Shown: piece after piece, positions 10,649 to 22,282 of the stretch | Layout: the number at the start of each line of letters is the position of its first letter | Numbering within the stretch: position 1 is the stretch's first letter | NCBI GenBank assembly: GCA_016748015.1 | Contig: JAAOMT010000480.1 | Location: 249,356 to 313,355, forward strand | From: Geosiphon pyriformis | Lineage: Eukaryota; Glomeromycota; Glomeromycetes; Archaeosporales; Geosiphonaceae | Direction: 5' to 3' | DNA length: 64,000 nucleotides | The notes under the pieces: generated by a model | Seen by the model: only the letters and a program-made list of their open reading frames with translations | Told to the model about the DNA's origin: nothing | The model's database searches: none | Made by a program: the position numbers and the translations under genes

Positions 10649-10998
10649 ATAAAAAATATTAAATATTAAATATTAAAAATTATTAAATTATTAAATTTTG
10701 TTTTTTATACAAAGAACTCAAACCAAAAATCTTTAAATTAAGCAAAATTTTTAAATAATATTAAAAATAATAATATTAAATTACAAAATTTAATTTAAAA
10801 AATTTATTTGTATTACTAATAATAATAATAAAAAAATATTATAATAAGAATTATCTTAATAAATTTTGTATTAATATAAAAAAAATATTAGATTATTTTT
10901 TTGTTTGCATATTAGATAAGATTAAAATGAGTTTAATTATTGTTAATTTATTAAAAAATAAAAATTGTATATATAATTATTAATTATTAATTTTTTGG
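10649..10998. other. AT-only desert before LINE1
   Basis: Nearly pure A/T sequence with short homopolymers; no coding potential or identifiable repeat. Confidence 0.5.
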
Positions 10999-11019
10999 TA
11001 TTATATATTATTATTAACC
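10999..11019. repeat. left target-site duplication of LINE1
   Basis: Direct repeat of 17913-17932 (reads TATTATATAT then TATTATTAACC). It lies immediately outside the conserved LINE 3' terminus, as expected for target-primed reverse transcription. Confidence 0.65.
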
Positions 11020-11245
11020 ATTTAATAAGTGCAGCCCAATCGCTATCTAGTACATAGAACCAAACTAAGAGGCTCAAACTAAATGCAACTCACGCACTTT
11101 CTACATGTGACTAGCCACTCAGGCCAGACAAGGCAACACTACACATCTATAACTACCCGCGCACTGCCACCCAGACCAGAAAAGAAACAATAAGGTTTCC
11201 AATGACCAAAGCTAACAGTAAAGGAATCGGCCAAACCAAGCAATT

Positions 11246-14200
11246 TCACAACACCGTCAGACAAAACCAAAGACACACCACAAGGGAGCCCAGAACAACG
11301 CCAACGTCACAGACCAAACCAGCCTTCTCCATTACCACCCGGTGGCTGGCTCTAGACAACCATACTCTAGCACGATGTAATCCAACAATGAACCTGACAT
11401 AATCAACAATCCGAGCAGTGGCCACCTTTTTTTCCTCAAAAACATTGCAAGCCTCCTTATACCACTCCTCCAGCACAAACCCCTTGCACACCAAAGTGTA
11501 CAGCCCAACATTACTGGAACATTGAGATAAAACCCGCAACACAGCAGAAGCAGGGAAACCACCAGCCAGAGTTGACCAACAGGCAGAAGCCTCCACCAAA
11601 ATCTCACCACAAATGCCAGACTCATGAACACAAGTAAAAACGTGGTCAGAGAACTCCACCTCACCGTAAAACAAACACAACACACTAGAGTAGCACTTAT
11701 TATACAATCTCTTCCTTACAGCCACCGGCAACCTCCTGTGCACAGCCTTCATAATATAAGTGCAAAGCGTTGAGGATGTGCGGCTAGTGAACCCAGCAAG
11801 CATATGAAAATCAGGATGCCACACCTTTGCCGTGACAACCCAGTCTATGCAACCAATCATCGCATCCGGAACAACATTACAGCCAGCCCCAGCTTTCCAA
11901 TGAGCACAACAAATTGATCGAAAAATATTCCTTACAAAATAACAGGCATTACCAGAAACAGCGATACCCTCAGCAACCAAAAAATGTTCACGCACATCGG
12001 CACAAAAGGAAAAGGGAGACCCAAAAGCAGCCCCAGCAGCCAAGTCAGCTCTCACATTACCAGGAATCCCAGAGTGGCCTTTTACCTTAACCCAACTCAC
12101 ACTAAGATCCTTATCCCTGACCAAATTGAAAATATGACGCCTTTCCAGCCAGCATTGATTACGGAAATCAGGGGCAACCAAAGACATTTCAGACACACAT
12201 GCATCAATGGCAGCCTGGCTGTCAAGACGTAACACCACAGTACTTGAAGAAGGAACACACTTCAAAGCCAAAGCGACAGCCTGTAACTCGGCCATAGTAG
12301 ATGACACAAGACCACGAACAGCGACACCAATGCTCTTATCCAAGACCGGAAAGTATGCAGCAGCACCACAGGCGACCTCAGCAGAGCCTGCATTCCTCAA
12401 AGACCCATCCGTGAAAACTTCAAAAAAGCCTGACCAAATGTCATGCAATCCATCTTTAACCGCAGAAAATTCCCCAGACCCCAAAATGTCCAAACCAAGC
12501 TTGTCCGCAGAGCCAACAGAACCAGAAAATGAGTACCCCTGACCCTTCAAAAACTCAGAAGAAACCATAAACCAGTGAGGCACAGGGCCACGCGGATCCA
12601 ACCTCTTCCAACGATGAAAAGTTTTCCAATCCAACAAAACACCTTTCTTATCAAAAAGCCGATCACCAAAAGCGACACCAAAACGTTTAAGAGATTTGAC
12701 CGAATCAAAATACAGAGACTTTCCAAGAACAGAGGACAATGGGAACTGACCAGGACTACGAAATGCAGTGGGGAGGTTGTTCACCAAAGTAAGCGCATTG
12801 CCCAGAAAGATCTTCACCATCCCAGCCAAAAAATTGTTCACTAGACTAACACGCAACCTGACTGGAAACTGCAAAGGATCCAAAGGAGCCCAACCAAGAA
12901 CCTGTAGGTCCAAAAACCTATGTCTAAACAAGCGCCCAAGAATGCCAGAGGCATTAAAGAATGTCATCAAAGCAGCAACCTTCCCTTCTGACTACACCTG
13001 CTCAAAAGGCTTTAGGCTATACAATGAGGGATGATGCAAAGCAGCATCAGGAAAATTGCGGGGGAGACAAGCCTTGAACCTAAGACCCTTTCTAACCAAG
13101 GCATCCCACTTGCGGCAAACATTAGATGAGACAAAACTGAACTGAGTACGATAGCCAACAATAGGCTGCAAAACAGCTAACACCAGATAGAAGAATTGTT
13201 TGTCTGTAATAGCCTTCCTAAGCACAACATTGATGAAGAAACGTACATCCGCATAAGCCTTGGCAACACTCGGCTTGAAGAGCCCTTCAGTCGACAGAAA
13301 AATACCCAGATATCGATGTGCTTCCCCTTTCTTGGCAATAGAAATTGGCTGACCACAAATGTTCAGTGAAGCAACTTTAATGCCCCGATTGATGGGAATA
13401 GCTACCATCTTCTCACTATTTATAGAAATATCATTGAGCACAAAAAATTCACTGGCAATGTTCAAAGCATATTGAGTAGAAGCCTGACAATTTCCAACCC
13501 AGATCGTATCATCGACAAACGCACCAGCTGTAAAATATGATGTCAAACCACCACCGCCCTCAATTCTGCCAGATTTGGAAACAAACTTAGTATCAATCCG
13601 GTACCCACACAATTGTTTGTGCCTTTTAACCTCACACAAAAGCGGATCGTAAAAAATTCTCTAAAGAAGTGGTGAAAAGACCTCACCCTGGTCCAGCCCA
13701 TCATGCACCTTATAACCACCAGACAAACCAAAGTCAGTCATCACCCTATTAACTCTATCCTTATGAATACCACCAAAAAACCTTATGAACCTTTCACACA
13801 TCTTAACACGCCGCAAACTAGCTCTTAAATGGTGCCACCCAACTGAATCATAAGCTTTCCGCATATCTTACAAGACCAACCACAACTCCCTATCCTTCTC
13901 AATGGCATCCTCAATTACCGAACTGACAGCAAACACTGGAGATTGTGTTGACATACCCTTCAGCACCGAAAAGTTGTCACCCTAAAGAACATTGAACTTG
14001 CTACAAGCCATTGAAATACGGTCAGACAGAATCTTGGAAAGAATCTTCCTGGCAGTCTCAATCAAAGCAATGGGCCGAGTGTTCGTAAAAACTCCATCCC
14101 AGTCATAAGGCTTAGGAATCATTGATACCCAAGCCCTCTTCCACAAAACAGACACCACACCATCAGACAAACATTTATTAAACAGCGCCAACAGGCACCC

Positions 14201-15862
14201 CAAAACCACCTCACCACCATGTTTCCATAACTCATTAGGAACACCAGACAAACCAGCAGCCTTGCCATCAGGAAGACCACCAACAACAGAAAGTAACTCG
14301 CCCATACCAATTGTACTCATAACACCTGAAAAAGCATCATCCCAAACATGGTCCAAAGGTGCGTATTGATGAGCCCAAAGACCAGGAAGCACCGACTGTA
14401 CAGAGCATTTCCTCGTTCACCCTTTCATTATTCTATCCACACTAGACTTCACCTCTTCAGGCAACAAAACCAGATCATCATCAACTATTAAGTGATCCAA
14501 CACGACCTTGTAAAAAGGCTTTTCTAACACACTCCTGATCATACTACCCTTATCCGAACAGAAATTATCCATGCGCTTCTCAATTGTCTTCCTAACCAAA
14601 GCTTCCTCAGCCAACCTTGACTCAAACATCTTCGACCTCCTGTAATCTCTGTGAACCAATGACAAATGTCTAACAACAACATCAGATTTAACACCCGAGC
14701 CAACCAAGTCCTTGAAAGCACAAGCCTTCGCGTCATCCAGAGTCGACCATTTACTCACAAGACGATCAGCACCCAGCAAGTCACCAGAACAAATTTTCTT
14801 GACAATCTTGGCCACCAACAATTCCAGACCAAAAAACCTAGAAGAATGTTTGTTTCTCAAACACTTAAACTCACTAAACCAATGCCTCGAAAATGTCACA
14901 TCAGCAGAATCCACCACAGCTCCCACCAAAACTGCCCACATAGCATCCACATCACCATGTATTTTGGCACCAGAGAACACCTCACCCAAGGACAAAAGTT
15001 TAGCTGATGAGAGATCCTTAAACTTAGCCCAACCAACACAGTCAGCATTCTTGATTTTGAACTTCCAACAATCCTTATTCACCTGCTTGTGCAAACTGTT
15101 CAATTGTACATCTAGAAGCCCACCCAAACCGACTGAAATTACAACAGCCTTGTGATCAGTGTCAAAGAAATCTGAAACAGAGACAACTTGATGGCCAGCA
15201 ACAGCAGTAGCCAAATTACCACCAACAAAAATGTAATCAATTGTTTTCCCAACCCCTCTCAAATTGCCCCACGTATAAGAATTAGCCAAATGATGACTAA
15301 CAAATGAATTGACCAAACCTAAACTCAAACAAAACTTGAAACTAGCACTCCTACCAGATCCATTCTCATTAAAGTCTCCACCCAAGACAACAAAATTGCT
15401 GGAGTTGACTGCCTTTGCAATGAGGGTGTTAACTTCAGAAGCCTGACCAAATCTAGCCCCAGAGGAGGCACCAGCATACAACCCCAAAACAGTAACCGAG
15501 AGCTTGCCCTTAAACAGAAGCCGAACAGAAATAACCCAACCAGGAATCTCCTCCACCTTAGATACATGACGGGCCAAAGAAGTGGTCATAACAATCGCAA
15601 CCCCAGCACCCATGAAACCCTTATCCAAGCCAGAAGAAAATATTTGCACACCATCAAATTTATCCTTTAACCACGGCCCAGAAGAGGACCTCAACTTAGT
15701 CTCAGTAATAAAAGAAACCATATTTCCTGAGCTCACATGCCAACGAACAACATCTGCTTGCTTCACGGAAACATTGATACCCCAAACATTGCATGTAGCA
15801 AATTTCCAAACCAAACTACTCATTGAGATGGAGGAAAGGCCAACAAACCCGATCCAGAACAC
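11246..15862 (-). pseudogene. LINE1 ORF2: AP endonuclease, reverse transcriptase, RNase H
   Basis: A single frame of 1,538 codons plus stop with five internal nonsense codons (14417-14419 TGA, 13982-13984 TAG, 13868-13870 TAA, 13661-13663 TAG, 12992-12994 TAG) and no frameshift. Domains in order: endonuclease (CNVWG, TETK, GGDFNENG, IDYIF, DTDHKAV; 15862 to about 15100), RT (PDGKAAGLSGVPNELWK, DMRKAYDSV, catalytic FVDDTIW intact at about 13510-13530), RNase H (EVFTDGSL, MAELQAV, LRLDSQAA, VKGHSG; about 12430-12050), and a C-terminal region with Cys/His. In elements of this kind the protein nicks DNA and copies its RNA at the nick. The stops lie at Gln or Trp positions judged from the family. 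The 5' end overlaps ORF1 by 43 nt in another frame. Confidence 0.9.
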
Positions 15863-17781
15863 AGATGATCCAATCTATCCAAGACCGAACGAACTGAAGC
15901 CTCAAGAGCCATCATATTTGACTCCAAACTGCCAATCTTGGCAGTCAAAACCTTAAAACTGCTCGGACTGAAATCAACAACCGACCCACTAACATTGGGA
16001 GAAGAAGAGGCAGATAACAACAACTTGCTATCCAAATCCAAACCTGAGTCTATATTTGAAACAATGGCAGTTGGAGACACCAAAAAAAGAGCTGAGGGAG
16101 AAGGCGCCAAAGGCACCAAGTCAACGAAACTTAATTTCTTTAAAATGAGTGAGACTTGGTTCGCGAGAATTTTCACAGAGCGTTCCAGCACAGCTAGGCG
16201 ACCACCTAGATCAGCGGCACCAGACGAGGAGGAATCCATTGAGAAAGCCTTCGAACCAGAGACCAAACCGACACCAGGAGCACCCGAAAAGACAACACGA
16301 GGAGGAGAACGGCCTGCCACTTGGGTCCACGTCTTTCCACCAAAAAAAACTGGACGAGTGACAGGGGCCAACTTCCTCTTATATATCCCAGCTAGACGAA
16401 CCCGATCCTGCTCAGAAACCACCCTCCTTTCTCGAACACCAGAATACACACCCAAGGAACAGTTGACCAAAACATGACCGAATTGTTTACAACGAGCACA
16501 ACTGGCCAAAGAAAGACCAGCCCAACACAAACTCACATTTCTGAAAACTGAAATGGTACCAATAGCAGCCAATTTGGATGCCTCATCACCAAAACAAATT
16601 ACAGCACATCTATCACAAACATATGAATTAGGGTTACGGCTGATATAACAAGTCTTCCCACCATATGATTCCAACAAACTGAAGAGATCATGAGCATTGG
16701 TGCCAACTGGAAGAGTATATAGCAAAGCCCAATGCTGATCTCTTGATACCCACGTTTGTTTATCAACATTTGCTTTTGCCACGCGGACAGAATCCTTTCC
16801 CATGAGCACAGACCATCTAGCTGCGACCAAATCAGCCATCTCAGATGTTTCATATTCCATCAGAGCCTTTTGCCAAAGACCAATTAGCTGCACTTTAATT
16901 GAAACAATCTTGCCAAACTTGGAAAACACTGCCTCAATTGCCGATTTGGGAAGATCTACTGGGATTTTCTTGACAATTACCTCCTAATCTGAATGGCTGT
17001 TTACTTTTCTTAAATCATCATTTACCAATATTTTTTCACTGATTGCCATTTCTCTTACCTTAAACAAACTTTTTTCAAATGTAAATGATGATCTTATTAT
17101 TCCAGGAAATTTTGAGGGAGTTGAAGCCCCCCCAAAACCATCAACCTGATAAAAAATTTTTTTCACACAAACCAACTTATCACCAGTAGTCTTGCCAGAA
17201 ATGGCAGATAGCTCAATATCCAATGCAAACGATTTTGACGAAATAAAACTCCATTTCTCCGGAGCACGTGATCCGACTGGAGGAAGGCGATTGGACCCAC
17301 AAAATTTTGGACTTGGAAGAGGCAGAGTGTCTTCACTATCACTTAGTACGTTGAAAGAGAGAGGTGGCGGCTTACTGTTCAGAACATAGGTGCGGGTACA
17401 TGTCTTCCTAGGTGTGACATCATTCATGTCGTCGTTCAAACCTGAAACATCCGACTCTGCATAGCTAGTTTCCTCAGCAACAACGTTTTCCAAGTTATCC
17501 AAGTCCAAAACGCCACTTATGCTGTCCACTTTGCTGTTGACCTCGCTAGCCCACGATCGCCCAATATTAGGTCCATTACCACTTTCATCCATAATGTTCG
17601 AAACACCAGTAGACGACTCAACCAAACCGTCAACCGCCACAGGTTTCTTCGGCTTCTTATAGGATGCACCGCGAGATTGAGGACCAACCGAACACTTATT
17701 TTTGACACCAGACCGGGTCCCCAACCCAGCCGAAACGGACCCAAAACCACCAGCAGCAACACCCACCAGTTCCATAGCCAC
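15820..17781 (-). pseudogene. LINE1 ORF1: nucleic-acid chaperone type protein with CCHC knuckle
   Basis: One frame of 654 codons interrupted only by a TAG at 16984-16986. The codon aligns with Gln in LINE2 (context SDQTVVLKKIP in LINE2, SD*EVIVKKIP here), so CAG to TAG is the likely event. The N-terminal part (17781 to about 17000) is low-complexity, Ser/Gly/Lys-rich. After the stop an RRM-like fold (FSKFGKIVSIKV, ALMEYE) is followed by a second half and a zinc knuckle CARCKQFGHVLVNC (C-x2-C-x4-H-x4-C), then a coiled-coil-prone C terminus. Such proteins bind LINE RNA. The start is the first Met in a Gly-rich leader; upstream is the 5' UTR. Confidence 0.85.
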
Positions 17782-17912
17782 AAAAAGGGGAATGTCTGAA
17801 GAAATAACTGGAGAGAGATGAAAGGGAAAGGGAAAAGGAAGGCTATTTTAATGATGACTCAAAGCTCTCGTTGTGACCAGGGGATCAATGAAAGAAAGAG
17901 TTCTTTTTCTTT
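17782..17912 (-). other. LINE1 5' UTR
   Basis: Sequence between the ORF1 start and the right target duplication. Contains purine-rich tracts on the + strand. An internal promoter is expected for a LINE but none is recognisable by eye. Confidence 0.5.
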
Positions 17913-17932
17913 TATTATATATGTTATTAACC
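17913..17932. repeat. right target-site duplication of LINE1
   Basis: TATTATATATGTTATTAACC; matches the left copy at 10999-11019. Confidence 0.65.
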
Positions 17933-18476
17933 AAAAAAAAAACAATATTGTATATACAGTTTTTGCCAAGAAATTAATTATGATCTTTTTTTAGTTGTTG
18001 TGTTTTATATTTTAGTTTTGTTTTATTAAATTTGTTAGATTTTATGTTGTTGAATAGTGGTATAAGTGTTTAGTATATTATTATATTTATTTACATATTA
18101 TATTTATATTATAAAATTCTATTTTATTTTTTGGGTTGTTAATTTGTATTTTACTTTTTAAATTATATTATTATATTATAATTTTGTAATTTGTTAAAGA
18201 ATTTACATTATTTTATTTTAAATTTCTGTTTCATATTTACAAATTTATTAATTTTAATTTTTAATTTTGTCACCAACAAAAAATAAGTGAGTCATTTTAA
18301 TAATATTTTCTTAATATAAAATATTAATTTTTTACATAAAATTTTTTCTTTAATACGTATAGTAACGTGATCTTAGGATCTGTTTTTCCGTTACTCGGAA
18401 TTTCTTAATCAATAATAAAAGTAATTTTTTGGTCCTCTTTTTTTCTCTTTAGCACAGACTGTCTACTGCCAAAGCC
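17933..18476 (+). promoter_or_regulatory. upstream region of the ribosomal protein L5 gene
   Basis: AT-rich with no ORF. A pyrimidine-rich tract (TCCTCTTTTTTTCTCTTT, about 18432-18450) lies 25-45 bp before the ATG, a common feature of fungal ribosomal protein promoters and leaders. No clear TATA box. The tract followed by AG at 18451-18452 could also be an intron acceptor in the 5' UTR. Confidence 0.35.
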
Positions 18477-20134
18477 ATGGTAAGAATATATCCATAACCG
18501 ATTCTAAACCATCCATTACCTTTTAAAATGCAAGAATATTTATTGATTTCTTTTTGTGAGGGCAGCCTTTTGTCAAGCAGGTCAAGAATAAGGGTAAATA
18601 GCGGTTAGTCGAGTGGTAGGCTTTGGATCAAAAATAAAGCTAAAAATTATTATTTTCTATAAATAGCGTATTTCAAACGTTTCCAAACAAAATATCGCAG
18701 AAGACGCGGTGAGTCACACTTCCTTTAATGAGCTCTATTTCAACAAAACTAAGGCTTTACAACTCTTGTATAATGAAAGAGTTGCTTAAGTTTTTGACTT
18801 TGAAAATCTCGCTTTCAATGATGTTAACATAGTTCATCTGAAACTATCGTGTCGAAGAACTGCATTCTTTCGCTCCTATCTGATATGAAAAGCCAATCTT
18901 CTGAATCTAATTATTTATGATCATCGTATTTTCAATTTTCAATTTCAATTATCGTTCGTATCAAGTTTTCATTTTCAGACCAAAAAAGTGTACCACACTT
19001 AAAATGAAGTTCGTTTTCTTTGCTAATCTCATTACTTTTGATCAGAGGGGAAGACCGATTATTATGCCCGCAAACGACTAGTAGTTCAGGCCAAGAACAA
19101 ATACAACTCTCCAAAATTCCGTTTAGTAGTTCGATTTACCAACACAGATATTGTCGTACAGATAGTGTACGCGAAATTGCAGGGGGATTTCATTCTCACC
19201 GCTGCATACGCTCACGAATTACCCAAATATGGTATTAAGGTTGGGTTGACTAATTGGGCGGCTGGTGAGCAATTTTTTTATATAAGAAAATCCTGATATT
19301 GGAAATTCGGTTTCAACCAATTATCAAATTTTATGACTCAGATTTTTTAGCAAGGAAAATTATGTTACTGAAAGGAAAAAGTATTGTTTTATTTGTTCAT
19401 TTCCATCATCAAAAATACTAAAATATTTCTCAATAATTATTAAAAAACAGCATATGCTACTGGTCTTCTTGCCGCCCGTCGTGTTTTAACCAAACTTAAG
19501 CTGGCTGATAAGTATGAGGGTGTCGTGGATCCGGACGGTACTATTGCCCCGATCGAGCCACTTGAAGATGCCCCACGACCATTCAAAGCCTACCTTGACG
19601 TAGGGCTGAAACGCACTTCTACTGGTTCAAAAGTCTTTGCTGTCACTAAAGGTGCATCAGATGGTGGTATCTTCATTCCTCATTCGGAAAATCGATTCCC
19701 TGGATATAACGCAGAATCGAAATCACTTGATGCAGAATTGTTAAGAAAATATATTTATGGTGGACATGTTGCAGATTATATGCGTCTATTGCAAGAGGAG
19801 GATGATGATCGATACAAGCGTCAATTTTCAAAATTCATTGAAATTGGAGCGACAGCAGATGATTTAGAAGATATTTATAAGAAAGCCCATCAAAAAATTC
19901 GTGCAGATCCTGAATTTGTGGCAACTGAGAAAAAGAAGGATTACAAGACAGAATTTTCCAAGGTGAATAAATTTAATTAGAGTTTAGTCTTTGATATTTT
20001 TATTGAGAAAATATACTGATAAAAAATCAATTTTATAGTTCCACAAAACTCGTTTGAATCTTAAACAACGTCGCAACAAGGTTCAACAAAAAATCGAAAA
20101 TTTCAAACGTTCCCAAGCTGTTAAAGAAGAATAG
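18477..20134 (+). CDS. RPL5: 60S ribosomal protein L5 (uL18)
   Basis: Binds 5S rRNA and, with uL5, forms the 5S RNP that joins the large ribosomal subunit. Exons that I can splice in frame: 18477-18479 (ATG alone), 18566-18593, 18667-18708, 19046-19264, 19451-19962, 20039-20134; total 900 nt, 299 residues, the usual length of the family. The protein starts [15 protein letters not shown] and contains [50 protein letters not shown] and a basic C terminus ending AVKEE. All introns are GT-AG. The start codon sits alone in exon 1, a pattern known from ribosomal protein genes. Intron 3 (337 nt) is the longest. No sign of damage. Confidence 0.96.
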
Positions 20135-21220
20135 AAAAAGGATAATGGGCTTAGTCGGCAAAGATTATCATCATGCTAACCGCTACAAGTTCAAATATAA
20201 TGATGTACAGAACGCGAAAAGATCAATAAATTTAGCCAACAAGTTAATGAAATTGGGACAAATCATCAAAATGGTTGTATAAGAAAACTGGCAACAAAAG
20301 CATAATAGGAATAGGTCTTGAGGTTATGTCAATAAAACCACAAGAATTATTTTAGCAAATTCATATATCAAAGGAAACCGGTTTTATTTTCAAGGAAATA
20401 AAATCAAGAGACGAAACAAAAGAAACCCTTTATAATGGACAACAAGGTATAGGTACAAGCAATTATCCAAAACCAACTACTTGTACTATTTGGATTTCTT
20501 TCCAAAGTTCAAATCATTACCATCATGAAAATATAAATTATTTTCAAAGATAAAGGCTTGCCTTCAAGAGGTTTGGCGGTAACGAAAGATATGTTTAGAA
20601 AATGTATAATGATGGGAAATTGGAATGAGAATTAATCATTGAGAGGTGAGATGAGAAAGGATGTGAAAAAGAGGGATATATATATTTATATATTTATGTA
20701 AAAGGAGAGGAGTATATAATATTAAACAAGATGGAGAAAGTATAAATACTATGAAAACAAAAAAATACAATATTATTATTATTATTATTCTAATGAAAAG
20801 ACATGCTGACAACCGAGATACGAGTTGCTGGCATATTGATGATGTGCGCGGATCAAATACATTTGGTATTCTATACTACAAGAGTGATTTATTTCGCAAA
20901 AAGAAAGGAAGAATGAATGAATGGCAAAGATGTAACAAGAATGAATTCATCAGGACGGGTGAATAGAAAAATTTGGGGGGTAAAAAATTTTTGGTTTTAA
21001 TGAAGTTGGGCTTGATACAAAAAGTTGATAAATTTATCTGAGGTCTATCATTCTAAAATTAAAAAAGGAGGGTTGACTAAGAAAAATGGTCTCTTATCAA
21101 TTTACCACTTTACCTCTTTCTATTAAAACTTTAAATCTATTTTAAAATCACCCAATTATTTGCTTGTCGTATTATTTTATGTCTATATTGTCGTTTTTGC
21201 CGGCTAGACTTTTGCGAATA

Positions 21221-21258
<38 letters not shown>

Positions 21259-21640
21259 GATCCGAAATCCAGCCGGATGGCTTGTGTTTTTTTGTTGATT
21301 ATAGCCTTTAAATGTAAGATAACACCATCTAATCCCCAAATAACCACACCCATAATTTCTAAAAGAACTAGAAATAACTAAATTAAAAGATATAAATAAG
21401 CCAGGGGTAAAAGAGACATACTAAAATCTCATTGGGAAAATAGGACGAAAAAAAGGGAATTGGTTGAAAGCCTAGATATCAATAGCAGAAAAGAATTGAG
21501 ACCAAAAAAAATTGGGAATCACCCTGATTAAAATTTTCATGCATATTCTTTTCTGAAAAATCGTCCCAAGTTGAGTTGATATGATTCATGATGATATCCC
21601 CCTCCCCAAGAAAATTTCTAAGTTATTTATATCTATAATT
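20135..21640. other. gene-free interval between RPL5 and the secreted protein gene
   Basis: 3' UTR of RPL5 followed by AT-rich sequence. It holds a (GA)15 microsatellite at 21224-21253 and short open frames (for example 20751-20966) without support. The genes on either side end towards each other. Confidence 0.6.
21224..21253. repeat. (GA)15 dinucleotide microsatellite
   Basis: Thirty uninterrupted bases of alternating G and A. Confidence 0.95.
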
Positions 21641-22282
21641 TTATTGGATAATTGTAGAAACGGTCAGGAGTGCAATTGCTAAATTAATTATGGAAACGGT
21701 CCATGGAGGACCGAATGAAATAGCTGCTGAGGTTGAAGCATTTGTGGCTTTAGCATTTTGTGCACTACCAGAATTATCTCCAGAATTATCCTCAGCTGTG
21801 GATGATGACAACGACGAAGAGGAATCTTTTATCTGCTTATCAGTTTTCTCACTACTAGAATCACTATTTGAATTGTTGCTACCGCAAACTTGCTTGGCCA
21901 CAATCGATGCTTCAGTTTTTAAACCATCACCAATATCCCCAATACAGGATGGACAGGCACTTATTATTGTATCAACCTTGTCAGCTAATGCACATAAACA
22001 AGGCATTAGGGTGGGGAATTTTGAACTATTATCAACAAGAAGTTCATCAGTTGCGTTAGCCAAAGCCGTTAATTCTGTTTTCGGTATGGTTTTGCACTCT
22101 TGAATGTTTTCTCTTGACTTAACCCAACACTGTGAACATTGTGTCTGATCTCCTACAACTGTTGTATTGGTGCCTTCGGCTGATGCTGTCTTCACTGAAA
22201 CTGTTAAGAGAAGAAAGACAGAAAGGTAGAGCGAGAAAGCAAAGATTGTAAGAGTGTAGGTGATTCTTGTTGTTGACCGCAT
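21641..22282 (-). CDS. secreted, Cys-containing, probable GPI-anchored surface protein
   Basis: Intact 213-codon intron-less frame. A basic start and hydrophobic stretch (residues about 8-35, ending near ASAEG) form a signal peptide. The mature N-terminal domain has eight Cys (pattern CSQC, C, CLC, CPSC, C) within about 100 residues, which suggests disulfides. A Ser/Asn/Asp-rich stalk (residues about 134-180) follows, and a hydrophobic C-terminal tail (WTVSIINLAIALLTVSTII) after small residues looks like a GPI-anchor signal. This architecture is typical of fungal plasma-membrane or wall proteins. I do not recognise the family. Nothing is broken. Confidence 0.8.
   Translation of the reverse strand: MRSTTRITYTLTIFAFSLYLSVFLLLTVSVKTASAEGTNTTVVGDQTQCSQCWVKSRENIQECKTIPKTELTALANATDELLVDNSSKFPTLMPCLCALADKVDTIISACPSCIGDIGDGLKTEASIVAKQVCGSNNSNSDSSSEKTDKQIKDSSSSLSSSTAEDNSGDNSGSAQNAKATNASTSAAISFGPPWTVSIINLAIALLTVSTIIQ

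Larger units (their letters stand above)
10999..17932 (-). mobile_element. LINE1: near-complete non-LTR retrotransposon with target-site duplication
   Basis: A - strand LINE of about 6.9 kb (body 11020-17912). It has a 5' UTR, ORF1 with a CCHC knuckle, ORF2 with AP-type endonuclease, reverse transcriptase, RNase H and C-terminal zinc region, and a conserved 3' end (ATTTAATAAGTGCAGCCC in + view). It is flanked by near-identical direct repeats, right copy TATTATATATGTTATTAACC at 17913-17932 and left copy at 10999-11019 differing by one substitution/indel. ORF1 and ORF2 keep their frames throughout and are broken only by six nonsense codons. Base composition is clearly more GC-rich than the host genes and other elements here. 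Confidence 0.9.

Noticed and set aside
14666-15155. Long + strand ORFs opposite LINE1 (also 15582-15956, 15938-16477, 12207-12542)
   Set aside because: Shadows of the GC-richer - strand LINE ORFs; no domain content.
18601-18640. tRNA-like start GCGGTTAGTCGAGTGGTAGGC in RPL5 intron 2
   Set aside because: An A-box-like match only; no B box or second half of a cloverleaf before the next exon.
20751-20966. 71-codon + strand frame downstream of RPL5
   Set aside because: Low-complexity Ile run, no family resemblance; 3' flank of RPL5.
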